NCBI GenBank assembly: GCA_028455995.1
Contig: JABELC010000013.1
Span: 124,001-188,000 of the forward strand
Reading direction: 5' to 3'
Origin: Scleromitrula shiraiana
Taxonomy: Eukaryota > Ascomycota > Leotiomycetes > Helotiales > Sclerotiniaceae
Length of the DNA: 64,000 nucleotides
Shown here: positions 48,946 through 61,089 of the stretch, in pieces
Layout: each line of letters opens with the position of its first letter
How positions within the stretch are numbered: the first letter of the stretch is position 1
Notes under the pieces: generated by a model
Database searches by the model: none
What the model saw: only the letters and a program-made list of their open reading frames with translations
Told to the model about the DNA's origin: nothing
Position numbers and translations under genes: made by a program

Positions 48946-49266
48946 CCCTAGGAGCTGATCCCGCCGCTTAACTAAAAAGGCTGATCGTTGACTTCTCTCT
49001 TAACTCTCTTATAATAACCCCACCATCCACTTCAATTCTCTTTTTTACTTACCCTCCCCTTCCCTACGTTTTCATTCGTCCGTACCTTTTTTATCTCTTC
49101 TAAGGCGCGCAAACTAAATCCCTTGTCTCGGGACCGCCAGAAGATTTTTATATACACTCTTATTCAAGTTCATGTTTCTTGTCTTCTATCTCATCTCGAT
49201 TTCCTCAAATATCTATCATATCGTCACCTCATATTCCCCCATATACCCTCTATAACTTTCTTCCAA

Positions 49267-50295
49267 ATGCCTCCTCAACTACTCCCCGCTTCGGCTGCTG
49301 CTTTTGCACCAAGAGCTTCCTCTGTAAATGTTGTATTAAGTTCAAAAGTTGAACCATGGTTAACACAGACGCTGAAGCGTATAAATCGCATCAAGCGACC
49401 TCTCAATAGTGTACCGCAACATCAGAGATGTTTGACAGAAACTTTGTCATCTTCAACAGCCATATGGACCCTAGGATCTCTCATGTTGTCAAAAATTCCG
49501 GAGCAGAGACGTGAAGATTCGAATCCATTAGTCGAGGCACTTTTCAACTATCAACTTATCCATGTCGAAGCTTATATTGTCCATGTGGATATGGTACTAA
49601 GGAATGAGGTCGCTTTTAAACTCACACCAGATACGATAGAAGCTCTTATTGAGTATCATAAGGAAGTACATTGCTTGGATATCGCAGCCAATACGTACAA
49701 CTGGTCAGAGAAGGATCAACAAGTGAAGAAGATGCACGAAGATTTCATTCAAGCCATCAACAAGTTTGTCTATCGAACTCACGTTACCGCCCTAGAAGGT
49801 CTGGAAGAGGATGGAGCTGGTGAATTGCTATGTGGAAAAAGTGATGAGGTCAAAAACAACATAATGGGGCTTTTTCTCCCTTTGCTACCCCCTCCACCTA
49901 AAGTCGTTGATGTGGTAAGACCACCTCCTTTGGTACCTAGCTCACCCGCTGGCGCAACTTGGTGGTCACAACCAAGTTTACAGGTAACTACTGCAGCACC
50001 CGTTGATCAATGGAGAATGATTCCTTCAAGTCCAAGCACAACAACATCAGCCGACACACAATCATTATGGGCCAGCATGGGCTTGAATGAGATTCAACTA
50101 CCTTCACCCACACCGTCTTTCAGTCAGCCATTCACTACTGCAGGACTATTTTATAGTACACCACAAGTCAGCGCCCCTATCCCAGCACTTCCATTACCAA
50201 GCATGCTTACACAACAACATTGCGGTATCGGTATGGGATATGGTGGGTTTGGAGGTGGATGGGATCGCTACCAAGAGTACGCTACAACAATGTGA
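49267..50295 (+). CDS. Hypothetical protein, 342 residues
   Basis: Intronless. The frame is open from about 49123, but the first ATG is at 49267 (TTCCAA-ATG), giving MPPQLLPASAAAFAPRASS. The N-terminal half looks globular and helical (VEPWLTQTLKRINRIKRPL; NPLVEALFNYQLIHVEAYIVHVDMVLRNEV; DTIEALIEYHKEVHCLDIAAN; QVKKMHEDFIQAINKFVYRTHV). The C-terminal half is Pro/Ser/Thr-rich and ends in a Gly-rich patch (GMGYGGFGGGWDRYQEY). The upstream region is pyrimidine-rich, as in fungal promoters. I do not recognise a family; it may be lineage-specific. No signal peptide from the ATG chosen. Confidence 0.7.
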   Translation: MPPQLLPASAAAFAPRASSVNVVLSSKVEPWLTQTLKRINRIKRPLNSVPQHQRCLTETLSSSTAIWTLGSLMLSKIPEQRREDSNPLVEALFNYQLIHVEAYIVHVDMVLRNEVAFKLTPDTIEALIEYHKEVHCLDIAANTYNWSEKDQQVKKMHEDFIQAINKFVYRTHVTALEGLEEDGAGELLCGKSDEVKNNIMGLFLPLLPPPPKVVDVVRPPPLVPSSPAGATWWSQPSLQVTTAAPVDQWRMIPSSPSTTTSADTQSLWASMGLNEIQLPSPTPSFSQPFTTAGLFYSTPQVSAPIPALPLPSMLTQQHCGIGMGYGGFGGGWDRYQEYATTM

Positions 50296-53200
50296 CAACC
50301 AAGGCCCGATACTTCCAATAACTATCCTAACACCCACTCTGGGGATCAAGACGGGCACTCATAACACACTATGTACAAGAAAACTACATACATATGGCAT
50401 CGACAGATTTCTTTAGCGGCATTTGATACCTTCGAGGGAAATAAGGCGTTTTTGTATTCACCATTTTTATTATCCTCCATCAGCGATCGAGCGATTCCTA
50501 CAAACACCAAACATTATACTTAATAAGTCAGCAAAACCACCATCAATCTCCTTTCCTCACACAATACATAATAGGATACCAATTTTTCTCTCTTGAATTT
50601 CTTTACATTTCTTTTTCATTAAGGGGTATTAGCGTAGCGATCTGTTTTACAAAACACCACCACACAACCGCAAGACCGGTTCATATCATTTCCTTTAAAA
50701 TCGCATATGGCAGGACCTCGGCGTATATTTTGACAGCATTTACTGGTTCAGAATTTATAAAGAAAGAATTACGCAGCAATGCAGGGCTTCCGGGCGCGTC
50801 TGGATATATTGTTTTCATTTCATTTTGTTTTTCTTTTTCAAGACGTTATCGACTACGTTTGTTATTTGGTTTGTGGGAAGAATGAGTCGGATTTCTTAAA
50901 GTTTGTCTTGCGGATATATCCCCATTTGGGAATTTTCTTTCTGTACGTCTGTTTTTACGACTTATGAACCATGTCTGTCACGAAATTAATGTCACGAACT
51001 TCATTTCTCAAATGTTATCCCTAACGGTCGAGACGATGAGAAAAGAGACTTGATGTCCTTTCTCTTCCTTTTTACCCGTGTGAGATTTTTTGGATTTGAA
51101 TTCTTTACATATTGCTCGGACATTGTAATGATTCATGACCGTGGACATGAACGTATAATTGGAAACACTTTGGGGCATATACCGAGCTGGGATAAAAGAC
51201 TATCTGCTGTGCAGATGGTTCACCAGTATAATACTCTTAGGAGACAATTACTTGTCGATGTTATCTGCAGCAACTCTCGATAATTCGCTGCGCGATTATT
51301 GATTTTTGAAGCAAAAGAATTCGCTCCACCGACCTCTTTCCGAAATTATCGTTCGTGAACAAATATCCATACGAAATTCTCACTTTCTACTCCATCGCCC
51401 ATTTCTCGAAGACGAATACGATCCAGTACTACTTACCCGCGAGCCGGAAGCTATCGAAGCGATTATTTCATCCGAGGGGATTGGAGCATGGTATAGAAAG
51501 ATGGAGATTATCCAAGGATATTTTGGACATGGATGATGGTTTAGGATAGGGTGAAGAAAGAGCCTGTTTGTAGCTCATCTCACTACTTCTTATGCAATTT
51601 TCCGGTAGTAGGTCAATATATCGCCAGGTTCGATATTTGACAAATGGGGATGCGTGTGGGAATACTAGATATCTAACCGTCTGGAACGGGAAGGTGGATG
51701 GTATGGGATGCTGGATTGGGTTGCACAGAGGATTGGGGTCCAAATTCGCTGGTTGATGAGGATACATGGGAATAGGCTGGGGTATGGTATGGTATGGACC
51801 ATTATGGTACGGCGTGGTATAGGTGATGGAATTACGTCTGGTACGTGAATACCATGTAGCAGGGTAAGAGAAATTAGTGAGAAATAATTTGCAATATATT
51901 GAATGAAAAATATTTGTAGAATCCACCCATCCCCATCAATCAATAACTTTCACATGTGTTCCCAAGTACTTACCTCAATTTGGATAATCGAATCGAGCGG
52001 ATTCTTCAACGCCATGATATGATGCCGCTTAGACTACTGACAGATCCTAATGCCATCCCCACATCCAAGCGAGTCGTAATGTCAAGCCAGGAAAGGATTT
52101 CCATCCTCGTTTTGTCGCAAGAGACAAGGTATGGATATATGAGTCCTGGGGTGTATATGACATGGTTCTCTCCCGATACGAGGACCGATAGGCTAGTATT
52201 ACGACATCGATATTTGCCCTTTTGGGGGCCTTTTTTTTGGCTTTCCCCGAAATCCTGGCTTCTACAGGGGATGAAGGTCAGGCCTACCTACATATACGGA
52301 AATTGCTCTTGGCAATGATGATGTCTATGTAAATATTGACCGCCATGTTATGAATTGCTATACTCAAGCGGGAACAATGTGAGGTCCGAGCAAGAATATT
52401 AAAATAAGCGATTTTAGTGATAATTTTAGTATATTTTTTATATTTTTTATATGTAGTATCATCATGGTCACGGTAATATAACTTGATTTTGATTTTAGAA
52501 AAAAATATTTAAAAATTACTAGTACTAAATTTATTAATTTATTAATGAAATAATGAAATAATTATTTATTGAAATAACTTGTAAATAATTTTTTTAAAAT
52601 ATTATTTATTAATAAAATATAAATATTTAAAAATATCGATTTTTAATAATTCTACAAGTTGATGATAAATTCAAAATTTTTAAATACTCGGCCCTTACAT
52701 TTTTCCCGACTAAGTACATTCACATTTTTATTATACATATAGTTTACACAAACGATGATTTCATACGCATGAGGGAAGAACACATCTAGAACAAAAACCA
52801 CCCAATTCATATCTAAACAATTCTACACTGTATCACCGTGCCGCACTCAAATCCAACAGGTGCTGCAACGTAGTATCGCCCCTCCCCGCCTAAGCGCCAG
52901 AGCCGAATCGACATGCATACACAAGCCGTACATGAAAAATCATACGACTCAGAATCTAAGCGCCGGTGGCGCGACCTGTTTGCATAATGCGGTGTATCAG
53001 TGGGAAATTCCCACATGGAATAAATGTATGCGGGGCTGATGGACGGGATATCTAAGCGCTTATCATAAGTCCGTCCATGTACGGGATGGAAATTTGAATT
53101 TGACCGATTCCCGGATGTATATGGGGTGGATCTGTGTAAGTTAGGTATGTATGTAGACTCGGTACATTATTGTCATGGATGTTGAAAATATGGATGGTCA

Positions 53201-53624
53201 GGCGGGACCGGAGAACTGGGATGGAAATTTAAGTTTCTTTTTGGGGGAAATTTGGTGCTACATTTTTGGTGAAGTTTTTTTCTAATGGTTGTGAAGATTA
53301 AGATACGCCTTGTGTAGAGTATTATTGAAACATTCTCAGACCTATCACTGTGGTTTTATTGTTAGTGAGATATTATGAGGCCGTATGCTAAGCCGATGTG
53401 GCGCGACGGACTGAAGAATCTTGGAACCATCTGTTGGTAATATGTTGTGCATTGAAAAGTGTGACTCGGCATCAAAGAGTTTTCTCGGACCGAAAGTCCT
53501 CGATTTATTTATTGGATCTAGGCATGGAAACAAGTGAAATAGCTGATCATGATATCATTGCAGGGTGTATGTTGTATACCGAAACTTCAAACTTGAGCAT
53601 TGAGTACAGACTATGCCCTTTTTA
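50296..53624. other. Intergenic region with AT-rich element
   Basis: About 3.3 kb. It begins with the 3' UTR of the preceding gene. Short plus-strand frames at 51050-51283, 51306-51536 and 51956-52318 have mixed composition. The second (NSLHRPLSEIIVREQISIRN...) looks the most protein-like but has no ATG and no identified partner exon. The inverted-repeat element at 52376-52701 is the clearest feature. The last part is the 3' side of GH3 gene 2. Confidence 0.45.
52376..52701. mobile_element. AT-rich element with 15-bp terminal inverted repeats
   Basis: The left end AATGTGAGGTCCGAG (52376-52390) matches the reverse complement of the right end, AATGTAAGGGCCGAG (52687-52701), at 13 of 15 positions. 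The 296 bp between are almost pure A/T without coding capacity. This fits a non-autonomous DNA transposon degraded by C-to-T mutation. The ends do not match the copies A-E family. Confidence 0.6.
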
Positions 53625-56600
53625 TCACACTACAGGTGGTGTCCTGCCGCCACTACACGCTCCATTGATACTCTCACAAGCGTAAGTTAAATTGCCCGAA
53701 CTATCACCCACCCAAAACAAGTACGGTTCACTTGTGCTAACCGGAATGACCCAGTTCTGCTGGACAATGTCCCAAACGCTAAGATCCTTTCTGGAAATCG
53801 TCAACTGCACTGTTTGTTTACCCCCTGGCGCCAATGTGTCCGTCTTCACATAATCTCTTAGTTGAATAATTGGCGTGTCGTATGTACTATCAGACGGATA
53901 TTGAACGAATACCATTGCGACTGATTTTCCTGCCACAAGTCCCGTGTTTGTAACGGTTACAGAAATGGTAAACATGGTATCCCACAGAGCAGGGTTACCG
54001 CCTTGTGTACCCCCGCTTGCGGGATCGGGTTTAGGTGTTGTGGTATAACCGGTTGGGTAAGTGAATGTGCCGGGCTTTATACTACTTGGATTATCTAGAT
54101 AGGGGTAGAGATATCTCCAGATTGCACTGAAGCCGGCAGGCCATGCGGCTTCAGCAGCGGGAGGGATGGCCGTACTGTAGGTTGGAGTTGTACCTTTAGG
54201 AGAGCGTGCAGGTGGGAGTGAGGTAAGGGCTTTACCAGCGGCGAGAGTTGCAGTTCGAGAAAAGGTTGTGTAGGAGAGACCGTGACCGAATGGGAAGCGA
54301 GGGCTGATTTTTTGTTTATTAAGATATCGATAGTCGATATACAGACCCTCAGAGAAAGTATCTTGGACCTGGAAAATTTCGAACCCGATAAGACTTAAAG
54401 AAGCTGGGTAACTATTTTCTGCGACTGGAATGGAATATGGCAAATGTCCACTAGGTGAGTATGCTCCAAATAAGATGTCTGTTAATGAGTCTCCTGCTTC
54501 TTGGCCTGGTAAATGCGCAAACACAACGGCTTTCACAGAAGCTAGATTGATCCAGTTCTCAACGAGAATTGGTCCAACAGTATGCACTACTACTATTACT
54601 GTAGAATATTTTGCAGCGGCAGCTTGAACTAAAGCATCTCCGTTGTGCCATGCATATAGTCCTGATGATGATCGATCTCCATCATTTCCTTCCACTGTGA
54701 TGGAGTTTTCTCCGGAGTCACTGTTTATAAAGACAATCGCAATATCTCCTGGAGCAGCAGTCAAACTTGAAGGGAAGCTGTCGCTACTTGAATAATATAC
54801 ATTGGCAGCTTTACGTTTGATCGCATCAATTGGTGCGTCGAGGAATGGATAATTAGCAGTTCCTTCAATCATCATTCAGTCACTTATAAAAGCTACAATA
54901 AGGATGGAATGCACATACCTGAGCCCCATCCCATCCCAAGCACGCCGGTATCACAACCTCTTTGATCGCAAGCATTTGGACCATCCGGGTTATTTTGAGC
55001 ATCAGAGCCAAAGATCTTAAGATATGCAGAAGTAGACAAAGGTAGAGTATTGTTGACGTTCTTCAACAGAGTAATCGCCTCTCTGGAAATATTTCGGGCA
55101 ACAGTTGCATGATCTGCTTGAACATTGGCGTGTTGATTCACGGTGCATGTTGGAGAAAACAGTGCACCAGGATAACATGGTCCAGTATCGTCCAAAGTGA
55201 AAGCCGAAAAGTTTGGAGCTGTGAAGTTTTTGTCTTGTCCAAATTGATACCTAAAATAATTAATTTGAGATCCGGAACAGAGATCCCTTTTAAACAAAGG
55301 GGACGATTTCGAATATTACGCACCAAGTTGCAACAATTCGTGTGACCATGTCATTCAACCGATCTACAGGAACAGTTCCATTCAGTATAGCCGTTGAAAG
55401 TTGATAGGCCCAATATGCCACCCCAATCAACGGAATGTTCCCATCACCAGGCATGGCCATATCAAGACCAGCAAGAGCCGAAGAGACGCCACCAATTTGA
55501 GCAAACCAATCCGTCATTACCTAGACTGTATTAATAAATGCGCTGAAATTAAAATCTTAATACATACTAGTCCTTGGAATCCGAGCTCATCTTTAAGCAA
55601 ACCATTAATCATCATTGAGTTCTGGCTAGCTGCGCTCCCGTTGACCTTCATATAGTTAGTAGATAGTATATGAGGTCTAACAATATTGACACTATGATTC
55701 AAACGCTACCATCCGCGTTTCTTTCTGAGTATATAGAGGACTATCGCTACTCCATAGACGAGGGGTGACTTCATAGATACCAAGACAGACATTGGCTCGG
55801 TTTGGCATCACGAAGCTGAAAATCCGGTTTCATGTTGATGCCCCTCAGCTAAAAGACGCATCATGGGCCTATTCACGAAAGAACGAAGAAGCAACGTACA
55901 TCGTTATAACTTGTCATGACTGACCCAACACCAGCTCTAATTCCTTCGGCAAACGGCCACATATACAATTCGTGGAGGGTTCTGCCACTTAGTTTGGTAT
56001 CAAGCAAGTCTAGCAATATGCATACCTGTCATCAATATTACTGCTTAGTGCTTGCATCAAACCATGTGGAATGATGTCCATTCGATAAGCTTCTTGCTCA
56101 TTTCCAATGAAATGTTTGATTGTAGCAATCACACCATTTGATTGGATTCCGGTAATCGTTTGCGCAGCTTGTTTGCCTTGAAGGACAGGATCTATGCATA
56201 GTTTTAGCTTCCCCATTGATTTTAATATAATCTGGTAAATCCTACCAGCACCAAATCCTTCCCAGTTTCGACCTCCGCGAGGCTTTCTCCCAATAGGACC
56301 TATTATCTTGTCAGCAGACTGCCAACTTCGCGGAGATTGAGCAAGAAGAATTGCTGTAATTTTCCATACCGACAGTAGGGCCTAACAGTATATTTACACC
56401 CTTCCCGCGTGCCTCGGCCCCCATTGCGGTACCTCTTGCTAGAGCGAGTGCTTTGTTCCATGTAGCACCAACTGTAATACCCGCTGGAAATGCAGTATTG
56501 AAATCAGTTGCTGCTACACCAAGTGCGGAATCCTGTAAACAAAAACTAGGTATTCCAAAGCGCAATGCAGAGCCAGTATTTCCAACACAATTTCCCTAGA

Positions 56601-56930
56601 AGTGAAGGTTCAGTAGAGCTTGTATGAAATTATGGCTCAAGGGCATACCATAAGTTCACCAACACCAGTTGTGAGGTTGACCTTTTCGGCCAAAGTCATA
56701 TTGGCCACCACAATCTTTGCTTTGGCATATGCTGCAGCCCACTCACTCACCCATCCACCTTTGGGTGTAGGATAATATGGAGCGGCAACATATCCCGCGG
56801 GAACGGGATCCTTCTTCGCTAGTTTTTCCGTTGACCGCCTGACCCTGTGTCTGGGAGATGGTTGTTTAACCTCACCCAAAGCAAAAAGAGAGAGGGTAAG
56901 TAGCAAGAATATAGCCTTGATCAGCTCCAT
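53625..56930 (-). CDS. Secreted GH3 beta-glucosidase 2, 9 exons
   Basis: Exons (minus): 56930-56649, 56595-56370, 56299-56246, 56191-56026, 55981-55900, 55645-55568, 55520-55324, 55250-54919, 54862-53625. The phases join to 884 residues. Signal peptide MELIKAIFLLLTLSLFALG. GH3 motifs in order: EKVNLTTGVGELM, RFGIPSFCLQDSALGVAATDFN, LLGPTVGPIGRKPRGGRNWEG, IATIKHFIGNEQE, TLHELYMWPFAEGIRAGVGS, GLVMTDWFAQIGG (nucleophile Asp300), LLKNVNNTLPL, NSDSGENS (Glu524, acid/base candidate), and a fibronectin-III-like C-terminus. Extracellular beta-glucoside hydrolysis is expected. It differs widely from GH3 gene 1 in sequence and intron positions, so it is not a recent tandem copy. Intron 5 is 254 nt; the other introns are 44-73 nt. 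A TTTATATC TATA-like box lies about 95 bp upstream of the ATG. Confidence 0.95.
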
Positions 56931-57869
56931 ATTGAAGATGCTCCACAGTGACCGATAACTATCGGGTGAGATGAAGACAATGGAAGTATCAAAGATACAG
57001 ATTAAATGAGTAGGGTCCCATGATATAAATAAGTTGGTTCAAGGTAAGAGCATAGGTACACAAACCTACCAAAACTAGCACGTAATTCAAAACAGGAAAT
57101 AGGATGAAGGCCGTTGTCTTCACGTTCACTGTTCGTACCTCGGGCTGTTAATGCTGTCACTGCCATATGTCAAAACCATGCTGACAGGGTAGAACTGGCC
57201 GTGTTTAGACGGAACAGGAAGTTGATTGATGGTTAAAATCTATTTCCAAGATGTTGGGAGCATCACGCGGGGAAAGGTCCGTTTCTAGAATGCGGCTGCA
57301 CCTACCAAAAATTGCGGGAAGCATATTCAGTGTGATGTATCATCTTACTCTATGGCCCCAGATAATAAAGGGCACCAGTAGACATATGACCGATAAATGA
57401 ATCTGTCTCTTTTAACTTTATATTTAACTGTTAAATGCAGATAATTCTGATTGAAATTTCAATTGTTGGTGAGAATGTCAATCGAGTCAGTCTGTTGAAG
57501 TAGAAAAGTCTATCAAACTATGTATCAGTCTTTAAGTGACGGGATGAACCTTCTCGAAGACCCCACGTAGTAGCCCTAATAGCACTTGAGGCTAAAGGGA
57601 GGCCCCTCAATTTCAAAAAATAACGAGAATGACTAAGTAGCCTTACTCATGAGGCATTGATGACAATTTTATTTACTTCCCCCCCCCTTAGTGGTTGGAA
57701 CCTAAACAAGATCTCTAGAGCTTCTTCATCGCGATAACTTCTCTAGAAAACCCAAAATTTCATCATCGCGTGTTTTTGCGAAAAGTTTTAAAAATATAAT
57801 CAACTTCTATTCAACTACTATTACCTTTGGTCTATTGTATACTTTGAGATCCCAAATCTTTCGTTGAAA
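56931..57869. promoter_or_regulatory. Divergent promoter region (GH3-2 / EB1)
   Basis: About 940 bp separate two head-to-head starts and must hold both promoters. A TATAAATA-type box lies at about 57023-57031 on the GH3 side. A CCCCCCCC run lies at about 57679-57687 on the EB1 side. No frame of interest. Confidence 0.5.
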
Positions 57870-58797
57870 ATGGGAGAATCAAGGTTCGTTCTGCGGCGAA
57901 TATCAGTTAACAAGAGTTTTAAAATATATCTAACAAATTAAAAATAGACAAGAGCTTGTGGCATGGCTCAACAATCTGCTTCAACTTAACATCACAAAAG
58001 TTGAGCAATGTGGAACTGGGTGAGTGATTCTCCAAATTTGCATGCAATAAACCTCCTTTTCCATTCTTATGAAAGTACATTGCTAACTCTACTCTTAATC
58101 TTAGTGCGGCTTTATGCCAGGTCTTCGACAGTATCTTTCTCGATGTACCAATGTCCAAAGTCAAGTTCAACGTTAATACAGAATATGCATATTTACAAAA
58201 TTTCAAAGTTTTACAAAGTCAGGTTGGCCGGCCCTAAATACTCTACCAAACACTGACCATGGTCAAGATACTTTTACACGCCATCAAGTCGACCGCAACA
58301 TCAATGTCGAACAACTTATTAAATGCAAGATGCAAGATAACTTAGAATTTCTCCAATGGACTAAGAGATATTGGGACCAATTTTACCCAGGGGGGGAATA
58401 TGATGCTGTAGCCAGACGACGAGCTTCAGGAGGACCAGCTGCCACTTCATCTGCGCCACGAGTATCCGCTGGAGCTGCTCGACGAGGCACCACACCAACA
58501 ACTGGCGCTGGCCGTGTTCCTAAAGTTGGAACTGGCGGCGGCGCGGCGTCTGCGGCGTTACAACAGGAGAACAACACCTTGAAGGATACCGTTGCCGGAT
58601 TGGAAAGGGAGAGAGACTTTTATTTTAGCAAACTTAGGGACATCGAGTTACTGGTTCAGCAGGCATGCGAAGAAGATCCAGAGATTGAGAAGCAAGAGGA
58701 TGGCTTAATCAAGCACATTCAAACAATCTTGTATTCGACTGAAGATGGGTTCGAGATTCCCGCTGAGGCGGAAGCTGATGATCAAGAAACGTTTTAG
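57870..58797 (+). CDS. BIM1: EB1-family microtubule plus-end protein (Bim1/Mal3), 4 exons
   Basis: Exons: 57870-57883 (14 nt), 57948-58019, 58105-58217, 58268-58797, giving 242 residues. The calponin-homology domain (about 1-105) reads MGESRQELVAWLNNLLQLN, KVEQCGTGAALCQVFDSIF, KVKFNVNTEYAYLQNFKVLQ and DNLEFLQWTKRYWDQFYPGG. A basic Ala/Gly/Thr linker (about 110-160) follows. Then comes the coiled-coil EB homology domain (about 165-215: LQQENNTLKDTVAGLERERDFYFSKLRDIELL) and an acidic tail ending DDQETF. The CH domain binds growing microtubule ends; the EBH domain dimerises and recruits SxIP proteins. The aromatic C-terminus resembles the EEY/F end bound by CAP-Gly proteins. Intron 3 has an unusual GTCAGG donor, but only this junction keeps the family sequence (KVLQNTFTRHQ). 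Confidence 0.96.
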
Positions 58798-59527
58798 ATT
58801 GTGTTACTATAATAGGAGCTTGGTCTTGGAGAAAGTAACTTTGATTTTCTGGTTTGCAGGAGTTATAGCAAGAAAGTCATGAGATACGAAAAGTAAATGA
58901 GACAGCAACAATCATACAAGAGCTCATTATAAGGGCAGGGGCATTATTAATTGGCTATCTGGGGTTATCATGCGTAGAATTCTATTCTGAAGCATTTAAA
59001 AATCGTACATAATTCCATAAAAGTTATATCTTTTGTGGGAGAGTTTTAATTAGATGTTACTCTTACAGAAATATAAGAAATATTTGTGGCGAACTAATTA
59101 ATTTCTGAATGTTCATTCAAGATGTAGATATTCAATTGTTTTGTGGATACTATCTAAGTGAATGCCTGTTTTTAATATAGAAATTGGAGTAATATTTTGC
59201 TAATTTATTTTCATTGTCTCTATTAAATATATATATATCTTCCATATTAGGATTTGTTTATGATCTTATAACAATTTAATAGACATTCGGAATTTCAACA
59301 GATCGTTGTCTTTTATTAATCATACAATACCCATAATTGAATCTTTTATAGAACTTCTTATCGTAAATGCGCAGTCAGGTATTGGTATCGTCATATGGAT
59401 AATATCCTTGTCCCGAATCTTAAACCTAAATAAACAAACAAGGTACTTCAGATAACCTTGAAACAAATAACATACAACATCATACACAAAGAAATACAAC
59501 CAACTTTTCATCGCATAGCAATAGAAT
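58798..59527. other. Intergenic spacer with repeat-element copy E
   Basis: About 730 bp between EB1 and VAM7, both plus-strand. The repeat element occupies 59090-59305. The remaining 220 bp upstream of VAM7 hold its promoter and 5' UTR. Confidence 0.6.
59090..59305. mobile_element. MITE-like element, copy E
   Basis: The left end is CGAACTAATTAATTTCTGAA, followed by TGTTCATTCAAGATGTAG. The right end, reverse-complemented, begins CGATCTGTTGAAATTCCGAA, then TGTC. These match the ends of copies A, C and D with mostly C/T and G/A differences. The interior shares TTTTGCTAATTTA exactly with copy D. 216 bp, no coding capacity. Confidence 0.65.
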
Positions 59528-60667
59528 ATGGCTCCTCCTCTCGAATTATCAATCCCAAGTACAATCCTTTCCACTGATGATAATGGAAAGTTATACACTC
59601 TCTATAATATTACACTCCGGCTTCCATTACGCACCTTCGTCGTTCAAAAGCGCTACTCCGATTTCGTAACTCTCCATTCCTCACTCATCTCCCTCATCTC
59701 CTCCCCACCACCCTGTCCTCTCCCCGGAAAATCCTGGTTCAAATCTACCGTCTCCTCGCCCGAACTCACCGAAACCCGTCGTCAAGGACTCGAATCCTAC
59801 CTACGCTCGATCGCCGAGAATCCCGATCGCAGATGGCGCGAAACATCCGCTTGGCGCTCCTTTCTCAACTTGCCAAGTTCGAGCGGCAGTGCGAGTTTGA
59901 GCAGCGCGAGGGAGGGACTGATTGCTGCGAATCAGAGGGGGATCAGCGGCACGAATGGGGCGATGATGGCGGAACCGCAGGTTTGGCTGGATGTTCATAG
60001 GGAGTTGAAGGATAAGTTGCATGATGCGAGATTATTTTTGGGGAGGAGAGATTCTGCGACGACGGCGGCGGGACAATATGAGGCGGGCGCGAAAGCAAAA
60101 ACGTACTTGGTTAAAGCAGGAGGATTGATTAAAGATTTAGAGGAAGGGTTGAAAATTATGGGGGAGGGAAATAGGGGTGGAAGAGGAGAGGCGAAGTTGG
60201 GAGCGGGAGAATTGAGGAGGAGGAGGGATTTAATCGGGAGTGCGAAAGTGGAGAAGGAGGGATTGGAAAAACTGGCCGTTACTCTTGCAGTTAAGAATCA
60301 GAATGGGGGATCCGGTTCCGGCAAGGGAAATACAGCAGCTACACAAGCAGATAAGAGCGCATTGTTTGGACCTGGGGTCTCCAAGCCAAGTGGAAGAGTG
60401 CTTGGTGGCGCACCGGTTCCCGAAACGGACAAGACGCGAGAATTAGATAATGATGGGGTGCTGCAACTACAGAAGGAGATGATGCAGAATCAGGATTTGG
60501 ATGTGGAAGAGCTAGGCAAGATTGTGAGACGCCAGCGGGAGATGGGATTAGCGATACATGGGGAGTTGGAGCTGCAGAATGAGATGCTCAAGAGGGTAGA
60601 TGAGGATGCGGATAGAGTGAAGAGCAAGATTGATATTGCGAAGAAGAGAGTGGCTAAGATTTCCTAA
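59528..60667 (+). CDS. VAM7: Vam7-like vacuolar t-SNARE (PX + Qc-SNARE)
   Basis: Intronless, 379 residues, starting at the ATG after CAATAGAAT. The N-terminal PX domain (about 5-115) shows YNITLRLPLRTFVVQKRYSDF (the basic/aromatic PI3P-binding patch), CPLPGKSWF and RRQGLESYLRSIAENPDRR. A long helical and Gly-rich linker (about 120-310) follows. The C-terminal SNARE helix (about 312-376: VLQLQKEMMQNQDLDVEEL... IVRRQREMGLAIHGELELQNEMLKRV) has the Qc zero-layer Gln in ELELQNEM. There is no transmembrane anchor, as expected for Vam7, which is recruited by PI3P and the HOPS complex for vacuole fusion. It follows EB1 in the same direction but with its own promoter region. Confidence 0.93.
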   Translation: MAPPLELSIPSTILSTDDNGKLYTLYNITLRLPLRTFVVQKRYSDFVTLHSSLISLISSPPPCPLPGKSWFKSTVSSPELTETRRQGLESYLRSIAENPDRRWRETSAWRSFLNLPSSSGSASLSSAREGLIAANQRGISGTNGAMMAEPQVWLDVHRELKDKLHDARLFLGRRDSATTAAGQYEAGAKAKTYLVKAGGLIKDLEEGLKIMGEGNRGGRGEAKLGAGELRRRRDLIGSAKVEKEGLEKLAVTLAVKNQNGGSGSGKGNTAATQADKSALFGPGVSKPSGRVLGGAPVPETDKTRELDNDGVLQLQKEMMQNQDLDVEELGKIVRRQREMGLAIHGELELQNEMLKRVDEDADRVKSKIDIAKKRVAKIS

Positions 60668-61089
60668 ACCGCGGTGCTATTGTATACAATCTTGGGAGGC
60701 ACATTTTTGAGTTTGAGCGTGGAGTTCGTGAGTTCTCTTTCTCTCTTTCTTGGTGGGATCATCAGTATTTGTATATTGTACATGGTTATAGCCCAATATA
60801 GGGAGCGCGATGTTATTTACAATAAGGCAAGAAGATGCTGCTAATACTTCATGAATACTAATATTTTTAACTTTGCTCAACATGATCTATTTCGTTCGGC
60901 GTGTTAAGATGGTTGTGACGGTGCAAAGTTAAGGTTTTCATAAATATATATCCTCCAGTGAGGAAATCCTCATCCTTATTTTCCATGAAAATAATGTTAT
61001 TTCTAGCCTCAGAAGAAATACGCAGTCTTGTTATTTTCCTCTTGGGCAATTTCCTTCAGCGTCCTGATTTTTGAAATTCTCCCCTGCTC

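Larger units (their letters stand above)
42266..49266. other. Long intergenic region
   Basis: About 7 kb. It contains repeat-element copy B (about 42506-42599), one doubtful minus-strand exon (44265-44645), a G25 run (46479-46503), a degenerate CTGATGACTGATGA repeat (about 47806-47834), an AGACAAACT repeat (about 48003-48035) and C-rich tandem repeats (48885-48945) before the next gene. Frames at 45626-46012 (+), 46907-47140 (+) and 47130-47501 (-) have no recognisable motifs. Confidence 0.45.

Noticed and set aside
49123..49266. N-terminal extension of the hypothetical gene at 49267
   Set aside because: It would start at TTG with no ATG. The sequence is pyrimidine-rich UTR-like DNA and the ATG at 49267 is in good context.
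36627..56930. Idea that the two GH3 genes are a recent duplication or part of a cluster
   Set aside because: Introns and sequence differ widely, and they are separated by 14 kb with an unrelated photolyase and hypothetical gene between.
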